Part shown: piece by piece, positions 34,708-39,267 of the stretch
How the letters are laid out: each line of letters begins with the position of its first letter
Position numbering within the stretch: the first letter of the stretch is position 1
NCBI GenBank assembly: GCA_029240075.1
Contig: JARBTQ010000025.1
Span: forward strand, 1 to 39,267
Length of the DNA stretch: 39,267 nucleotides
Reading direction: 5' to 3'
Source of the DNA: Chlamydiales bacterium
GTDB lineage: Bacteria > Chlamydiota > Chlamydiia > Chlamydiales > JARBTQ01
The notes under the pieces: model-generated
The model's input: the letters and a program-made list of their open reading frames with translations, nothing else
What the model was told of the DNA's origin: nothing
Database searches by the model: none
Made by a program: the position numbers and the translations under genes

Positions 34708-35127
34708 ATGAATCAAAATATATCGCAAGATGAACGAAAACAAATAGGGGAAGCTTTTAGGATAAGGCGCACAGAGTTAAGCCTTTCCTTAAAAGAAATA
34801 GAAAATGCAACTTCCATAAGAATAAATTACCTACAAGCTATAGAAGATGGACAAATACACAAGTTCTTGTCTCCTATTTACGTGATAGGCTTTATCAAAC
34901 AATATGCCTCCTATATTAACATTGATGGCGAAAAATTACTGCATGAGTACCCTAATGCTTTTGGACATCTGGAAAACCAAGAGTTTGATTATGGTATAGG
35001 CACTTTAGAAGTGCGTAATACTCCCGGCAGTGGGGTTAAAGGGCTCCCCAATGTTTTATGGATCATTGCCTTTCTTGGAGTTATAGCTTTAGCTTGGTGG
35101 CTTGCTAGATATCTTGAACTTATCTAA
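34708..35127 (+). CDS. rodZ: RodZ-like membrane-anchored helix-turn-helix protein
   Basis: The 139-residue protein has an N-terminal HTH_25-type domain (about residues 8-80: GEAFRIRRTELSLSLKEI, INYLQAIEDGQIHKF, YVIGFIKQYASYI) and one transmembrane segment (about 113-133). This is the layout of RodZ, which ties MreB to the envelope. It lacks the long periplasmic domain of E. coli RodZ, as the C. trachomatis RodZ (CT009) does. ATG 34708 was chosen over the in-frame ATG at 34648, which lies inside the previous gene. Chlamydiae depend on MreB for division, so this protein may act in the division machinery. Confidence 0.8.
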   Translation: MNQNISQDERKQIGEAFRIRRTELSLSLKEIENATSIRINYLQAIEDGQIHKFLSPIYVIGFIKQYASYINIDGEKLLHEYPNAFGHLENQEFDYGIGTLEVRNTPGSGVKGLPNVLWIIAFLGVIALAWWLARYLELI

Positions 35128-35197
35128 TAACTCAACTGTCAAACCAGGTTCTTAGTAATTCACGCCACTGTCAACATAGAGATAATAAATTAGCTAG

Positions 35198-35650
35198 ATG
35201 TCAAATCCAAGGTCAAGAACCTCCTCACAAAATAATAGCCAAATAGATATCATTTTTTACGATGGTATCTGCGGCTTGTGCCATCACTTCGTTAAGTTTG
35301 TTTTAGCTCATAGGCATCCTTCATATATTTTTTATTTTGCACCTCAGCAAGGACTTACTTTTCAAGCTATTAAGGCTAGTAGGCAAGATATAATAGTGAA
35401 GCAAGATAGTATCGTTGTTTTAACTAAAGAAAGGCAATTTTTAATTTATAGTGATGCTATCTTGTATGTTTGTGCAAGATTAACAGGTATCTGGCCAACT
35501 CTAGAAAAAGTAGGAAAATTTTTACCTAAAGTTCTTAGAGATACACTTTATAAAATGATCTCACATGTACGTGCGAGGTTATTTGAACCTCCAAAAGCTC
35601 TTTGCCCTACAGATATACCAGCTGAGTGGAAGCAGCTATTTCTAGATTAA
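35198..35650 (+). CDS. DCC family thiol-disulfide oxidoreductase-like protein (DUF393)
   Basis: The 150-residue protein fits PF04134, named after its DxxCxxC start, here YDGICGLCHHFVKF at residues 21-34. Family members are thioredoxin-fold proteins suspected of redox activity, with no firm substrate. Later family features are seen in APQQG (about 48-52) and the SDAILYVCARLTG stretch (about 88-100). No signal peptide is present. It stands alone between the RodZ-like gene and the host-attachment-family gene. Confidence 0.85.
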   Translation: MSNPRSRTSSQNNSQIDIIFYDGICGLCHHFVKFVLAHRHPSYIFYFAPQQGLTFQAIKASRQDIIVKQDSIVVLTKERQFLIYSDAILYVCARLTGIWPTLEKVGKFLPKVLRDTLYKMISHVRARLFEPPKALCPTDIPAEWKQLFLD

Positions 35651-35821
35651 AAATCCTAAATGCAATATCCTTAATACTCGACTGAATACTGGAAAAAGTT
35701 GGATTTAGCTTTCTAAGTTTGATTTTACTATTTCATAAGTGAAAGAGTCATTAAGAAGGCTAAACCCAATTTTCTTAGAATTTTGTTTTCTTTAAAAAAC
35801 ACACTAATAGGAGGTTATTTT

Positions 35822-36256
35822 ATGGAACAAACGCCAAGAAAATGGGTATTAGTTGCTGATGGAGAAAGGGCTAAAGTCTTTAAAAGAGAGGGCAGAACTC
35901 TTGTTCATATTGGCTCTACTCACCATATGGAAGAGGATGTTACTTTGCACAAAGATAAAGGAAAGCATCGTCCAGGGCGCACACTACAGCGTGTAAGTGC
36001 GGTTCCTCATACTTATGCAACACATACAGACTGGCATAGGTTTGAAAAAGCAGCTTTTGCAAAAGAAATTGCAAAAATCATTAACCATTCTTCTAGCGAT
36101 TTTGAACGTCTAACCGTAATTGCTCCCCCTCAAACCTTAGGTGAATTGCGCCAACACTTAGATGATATGGTCATGAAAAAGGTAGATAAACAGATTCCTC
36201 GAGATGTCACAAAAATGGCTACAGATGATATTTTGGAATATATTGAAAACTACTAG
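35822..36256 (+). CDS. Host attachment protein family (PF10116)
   Basis: The 144-residue product matches the family annotated as 'protein required for attachment to host cells'. The opening WVLVADGERAKVFKREGRTL and the later FAKEIAKIIN, LTVIAPPQTLGELR and VTKMATDDILEYI are typical. The family name comes from an Agrobacterium attachment mutant, but its fold resembles translation-related (eRF1/Pelota domain-like) proteins, so a cytoplasmic role is possible. ATG 35822 was chosen because AGGAGG lies 7 bases before it; the in-frame ATG at 35783 has none. A shared terminator follows. Confidence 0.85.
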   Translation: MEQTPRKWVLVADGERAKVFKREGRTLVHIGSTHHMEEDVTLHKDKGKHRPGRTLQRVSAVPHTYATHTDWHRFEKAAFAKEIAKIINHSSSDFERLTVIAPPQTLGELRQHLDDMVMKKVDKQIPRDVTKMATDDILEYIENY

Positions 36257-36262
36257 TGTGTT

Positions 36263-36290
36263 AAAAAGGGGGGCATTTTGGCCCCCTTTA
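36263..36290. terminator. Bidirectional terminator between convergent genes
   Basis: A G-rich/C-rich stem (AAGGGGGGC / GCCCCCTTT, one G-T pair) with a 6-base loop is flanked by A and T runs, so it can serve both the gene ending at 36256 and the minus-strand gene ending at 36293. Confidence 0.85.
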
Positions 36291-36292
36291 AA

Positions 36293-36907
36293 TTATAAAG
36301 AAACTTGCTTACGTAAAACATCCCATGCAGAGTCTATGATTTCTTGAGTTTCTATATCATAAAGCTCAATTTGCATACGATAGTCAACGATATCAAATTT
36401 TTTCTGCATCGTAGAAGCCTTTGTAATTTTGACTTTTGCTAAAAATTGTGGCGCTGTTGCATTACCTATTTTAGGCTTAGCACTGTAAGCATACTTAGGA
36501 TGATTTTCAAACTTTGATAACATGCTATCCATCTCTTTTTCATGCTTATCATCCCCAACAACTATAGTAAAACGCCCATCATTGACCGCTACACCTTCGA
36601 AAATATCTCGAATCATATGGGGATCAATATATTCATCTGTACGGTTATCGATTTGGGAAATGATAATCTTAGGTCTACCATTTGATTGAATGTCATAACT
36701 TGTTTTTCTTAACCAACGCTCCATTAAAACATTAGTTAACTTAGTCGTTTGAATACGAATATCATTTGCTCCATATTTCCAGTCGAGTTGCTTTTCAACC
36801 ACATTGCCAGGAGTAATATCTTGAGCTGTACGTATATTGCGCCCACCACCACAAGAAGTTGTAGTTATTGCTAAAGCGAGCAAACTTGTTATGAAAGGAA
36901 ATTTCAT
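36293..36907 (-). CDS. LpoB-like lipoprotein (penicillin-binding protein activator family)
   Basis: The 204-residue product starts MKFPFITSLLALAITTTSCGGG, a signal peptide with a probable lipid-attachment cysteine at residue 19. The mature part has LpoB-family features (PF13036): RPKIIISQIDNRTDEYID, MIRDIFEGVAVNDGRFTIV, and a C-terminal YRMQIELYDIETQEIIDSAW. LpoB activates the peptidoglycan synthase PBP1b in E. coli. Chlamydiae make little peptidoglycan and lack class A PBPs in known species, so the partner here is an open question. ATG 36907 was chosen for the signal peptide and an upstream GGAG. It lies 22 bases after the SIMPL gene and is probably in the same operon. Confidence 0.8.
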   Translation of the reverse strand: MKFPFITSLLALAITTTSCGGGRNIRTAQDITPGNVVEKQLDWKYGANDIRIQTTKLTNVLMERWLRKTSYDIQSNGRPKIIISQIDNRTDEYIDPHMIRDIFEGVAVNDGRFTIVVGDDKHEKEMDSMLSKFENHPKYAYSAKPKIGNATAPQFLAKVKITKASTMQKKFDIVDYRMQIELYDIETQEIIDSAWDVLRKQVSL

Positions 36908-36929
36908 ATAATAAGATCTCCAAAATAAA

Positions 36930-37688
36930 TTATGAAGGATTAATTGCAAATGTTACATGTACTACAGAAAGTACATTTTTTTCTAAGGAAGAGGTATCAT
37001 TCATACCATAATCAGATATGTCAGTTGAATTAATAGGGGTGATTTGAAATACACCCATTTTAGCACCTCTTATAGTTCCTAACTTTGATCCGGATGCTTC
37101 GACCATGGTTGTAGCTCTTCGCTTCGCTTCCTCTGTGGCCTCTGCTAATAATTTGAGCTTTAATTCAGGCAATTTTGTATAGAGATAACGAGGGCTATCA
37201 ACGAAAAATAAAAGTCCTTGTTGAATGAGCTCGCTAGCAGAGTTAGCAATTTTATCGATTTTTTCAATATCGTGAGAGCGAAGTTCTATCTCTTGAGTAA
37301 GGAGGTAATAATCGATTTCATTCGTACTGTATCCTTTAAGGTCGCGTACATATAGACTAGTTGCGTCTACCGGGGCTATAAATAGATCTTTTGGGTCAAT
37401 GCCTTTAGACTCTAAGTAGGTATTTACCTTCTGCAAATCTGCTTGAATCTGCTCGAAAGCTGAAGGTAAATCTTTTGCTTGCCGTTTGAATCTAGCCTTC
37501 CAAATCACATAGTCAGAAGTCACTTGTTGCTTAGAAGAACCTGTTACTGTGATCACTTGATTTGTAAATTCTTTTACAGCGACTATTCCTTTAGATAAGA
37601 TCCAAGTTCCACTAATCATCCCAATAGCTATGCAAATACCCAATATAGTAATTTGGGAATCTTTGAACCAATATTTCTCCTTATCCAC
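36930..37688 (-). CDS. SIMPL domain protein (DUF541)
   Basis: The 252-residue product has one N-terminal membrane anchor (about residues 13-33) and a SIMPL domain (PF04402): VITVTGSSKQQVTSD at about 45-59, then the repeated alpha-beta units, with AEATEEAKRRATTMVEASGSKLG near 180-202 as the family hallmark. SIMPL proteins are periplasmic or extracytoplasmic, with a reported link to oxidative stress (E. coli YggE). It starts with GTG, preceded by GAGGAT, and leads the operon with the LpoB-like gene. Confidence 0.9.
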   Translation of the reverse strand: MDKEKYWFKDSQITILGICIAIGMISGTWILSKGIVAVKEFTNQVITVTGSSKQQVTSDYVIWKARFKRQAKDLPSAFEQIQADLQKVNTYLESKGIDPKDLFIAPVDATSLYVRDLKGYSTNEIDYYLLTQEIELRSHDIEKIDKIANSASELIQQGLLFFVDSPRYLYTKLPELKLKLLAEATEEAKRRATTMVEASGSKLGTIRGAKMGVFQITPINSTDISDYGMNDTSSLEKNVLSVVHVTFAINPS

Positions 37689-38007
37689 AACCTATCCTCA
37701 CTAGAGAGCTTAAATCATATAAGGTTACCAGGGATAAAATTTTTGAATCAATTAATATTTCTAACATGAAATATTTTTATTTATTGTAATAAAAAAATGT
37801 ATTTTCCTTAGACTGCAAATTTGAAAAGTTAATTAAATCAAATCAGAATCAATAAATTGAGGTACAAACTAAAGGCCTGAAAATTTGCATTGCTAAGATC
37901 GTTAGAACTTAAGAGAAAGTTTAATTTACTAGATTTAACCCAAGTTAGGCTGTAGAAAGTAGAGTTATTGGCTGGCTCTGTAAGCTCTCTCCACTTTCCT
38001 GTATTAT
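37689..38007. other. AT-rich gap upstream of the SIMPL gene
   Basis: The 319-bp gap lies downstream of the 38008 gene and upstream of the SIMPL gene on the same strand. A weak stem (CTCTACTTT near 37956 with AAAGTGGAG on the opposite strand near 37990) might terminate the 38008 gene. No coding potential was seen. Confidence 0.35.
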
Positions 38008-39063
38008 TTAAGAATGCTTTTGTAGATATTGTTGCACAACTTCATGTACCCGTTTTCCCATCTCTAAAATATTGCTATTGCTAATAACTAACTGTCTACC
38101 AGAAAATTCTGGATTTTTAAGATAATTGACTATGCCTTCTCGAAATCCTTCATTGACTGATTCAGCTTCAACTTTAGCAAGTTCAGGGATACAATATTGC
38201 CAAGCAGTTCTTTTAAGAGCAGCTTCCAATACTTCATCAAAAGAGTAATACGTGGTTAAATAATTACAGTATTGAATGGTATCTTCTCCTAATTGGGGAT
38301 CGCTCAAAAGATCCTCGATCTCCTCCATTTTTTGACTTTCAGATAAAGATTTGCAAATTCTACTGTCATTTCCAAATAAAGCAAGGAGTCTGCTGAGATT
38401 TGGGGAAAATTTTGTGGCAGCATCCACTTGTTGTTGAAGAAAACGCCACTTGCAGCCCCCATTTGCAACATCTTCATAAAGGTATAATTTGCAGCGTGCA
38501 CACCATGCTTCTACTGCACTATTATCTCCAGTTGCAAGTAACCGCTCTGAAGCTAATTGTATTTGATTCATATCATTAGGAGTAAATGAAGGGCGCACAA
38601 TAACAGTCAAAGAGCGTGTGGTATGAGAATAATTTGTTTGCTGTAAGAAGCTTAGCTTTTGCTCTTCACCTTTGAATAATATATTCTCATATCCTTTACT
38701 TTTTAAGAAATTAAGTCTCTTTGTATCAAAAATTTGTTCCTGAAACTCTGTAGATGATAGACGCGCAAATTCCCCTAAATGGTTCAATACAATAACGACC
38801 TGTTTTTCTTTTTCGTGTACAGCTACACAATCAATGAAATTTCCCCAAGATTTAACTTTATGCGCATAGCCAGAGTTAAATGAATAAAGGTCATAATTTG
38901 GTTGTGATTCCAAATCATGAACATTCATTGCTTCCATAATGTCTGCATAGAGTCCTTTATCTTTAATCTTAGCAAGATAGGAAGGGCAGCAATATTGCTT
39001 GGATAATGTTTTACTAATTAATTCTTTATTTAAAAAGACCCCAGTTCCTGTCTGAATACCCAT
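38008..39063 (-). CDS. Unrecognised protein, probably 5'-truncated
   Basis: I do not recognise this protein. The 351 residues from ATG 39063 include a cysteine-rich stretch AWCARCKLYLYEDVANGGC (about 195-213) and a mixed alpha/beta N-terminal half with HEKEKQVVIVLNHLGEFARL; no signal peptide or membrane segment is seen. The open frame continues upstream without a stop for about 40 more codons of protein-like sequence (ENLDENFKEIYYKIHPKLFP), up to the edge of the inverted repeat, where an in-frame stop occurs. No start codon lies in that part. This suggests that an inserted element removed the original 5' end. Confidence 0.6.
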   Translation of the reverse strand: MGIQTGTGVFLNKELISKTLSKQYCCPSYLAKIKDKGLYADIMEAMNVHDLESQPNYDLYSFNSGYAHKVKSWGNFIDCVAVHEKEKQVVIVLNHLGEFARLSSTEFQEQIFDTKRLNFLKSKGYENILFKGEEQKLSFLQQTNYSHTTRSLTVIVRPSFTPNDMNQIQLASERLLATGDNSAVEAWCARCKLYLYEDVANGGCKWRFLQQQVDAATKFSPNLSRLLALFGNDSRICKSLSESQKMEEIEDLLSDPQLGEDTIQYCNYLTTYYSFDEVLEAALKRTAWQYCIPELAKVEAESVNEGFREGIVNYLKNPEFSGRQLVISNSNILEMGKRVHEVVQQYLQKHS

Positions 39064-39170
39064 TGGCAGACTTGCTAGTTTTAGTTCTGTTTGAGTTGGA
39101 AATAACTTAGGGTGAATTTTATAATAAATTTCTTTGAAATTTTCATCTAAATTTTCGTTAGAAATAGGTA

Positions 39171-39267
39171 TAGGAGTTACGCAGTTGGATTAAGATACTT
39201 TTCATAAGTAGGGTTATCTAAAAAACTTGCGACAGCATTTCTTATCAACTGGGATTTAGCGCAAATC
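39171..39267 (-). repeat. Terminal repeat copy 2 (inverted relative to 3-99)
   Basis: The reverse complement of these 97 bases equals 3-99 with one mismatch. The copy abuts the truncated gene at 38008-39063 at a TA dinucleotide. Confidence 0.9.
39177..39267 (-). CDS. C-terminal end of a repeated protein, probably transposase (partial)
   Basis: Same frame as at 1-93, read on the minus strand, stopping with TAA at 39179-39177 and ending EKYLNPTA. One codon differs (N for K). The N-terminal part lies beyond the window. The identity as a transposase is inferred from repetition and position at the element end. Confidence 0.5.
   Translation of the reverse strand, partial: ICAKSQLIRNAVASFLDNPTYEKYLNPTA

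Overview
The window (low G+C, about a third) looks like a contig from an amoeba-associated 'environmental' chlamydia (Chlamydiota, Parachlamydiales-like). The main reason is the run BamA / Skp(OmpH) / LpxD / small membrane protein at 762-5781, which matches the order CT241-CT244 in Chlamydia trachomatis. Supporting signs are a queuine transporter next to tgt, a short RodZ-like protein, and a set of eukaryote-facing genes: an F-box-like protein, a YopT-like cysteine protease candidate and bilobed Inc-like membrane proteins. No rRNA, tRNA or CRISPR was found.

Layout. 1-99: end of a repeated, probably transposase-encoding element. 100-761: non-coding or decayed DNA. 762-5781: outer-membrane/lipid A operon bamA-skp-lpxD plus a CT244-like membrane protein. 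5914-7713: typA with a clear terminator. 8030-14260: one giant mosaic protein (LEPR-like N-terminus, DUF4347, FG-GAP, LVIVD, three LamG, cadherin-like repeats). 14383-18950: DNA repair and tRNA modification (mutL on the minus strand, mnmM-like, recN). 19117-19698: flavodoxin-fold NAD(P)H oxidoreductase (minus). 20073-25126: accessory block with a tiny protein resembling the C-terminal helix of flagellin, an MCP-like receptor, two paralogous Inc-like proteins and a C58-like protease candidate. 25219-28316: chloramphenicol-phosphotransferase-like kinase (minus), a possible beta-propeller protein and an F-box-like protein. 28371-29066: endonuclease V (minus). 29324-32815: gmhA-lpxK-yhhQ-tgt operon for LPS heptose, lipid A phosphorylation and queuine salvage. 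33239-36256: an unrecognised multi-domain protein, a RodZ-like protein, a DCC thiol-oxidoreductase family protein and a host-attachment-family protein. 36293-37688: LpoB-like lipoprotein and SIMPL-domain protein (minus). 38008-39063: unrecognised gene (minus) that looks cut at its 5' end. 39171-39267: an inverted copy of the opening repeat.

How it fits together. Envelope functions dominate the conserved parts: outer-membrane protein insertion (BamA, Skp), lipid A (LpxD, LpxK), core heptose (GmhA), and cell shape or wall synthesis (RodZ-like, LpoB-like). The accessory block between the oxidoreductase and endonuclease V is the most interesting part. It groups several candidate host-interaction proteins, probably type III effectors, with a chemoreceptor-like protein and a flagellin-like fragment. 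The two contig ends fall inside inverted copies of the same 97-bp sequence, each flanked by TA, so the contig is probably bounded by copies of an insertion sequence.
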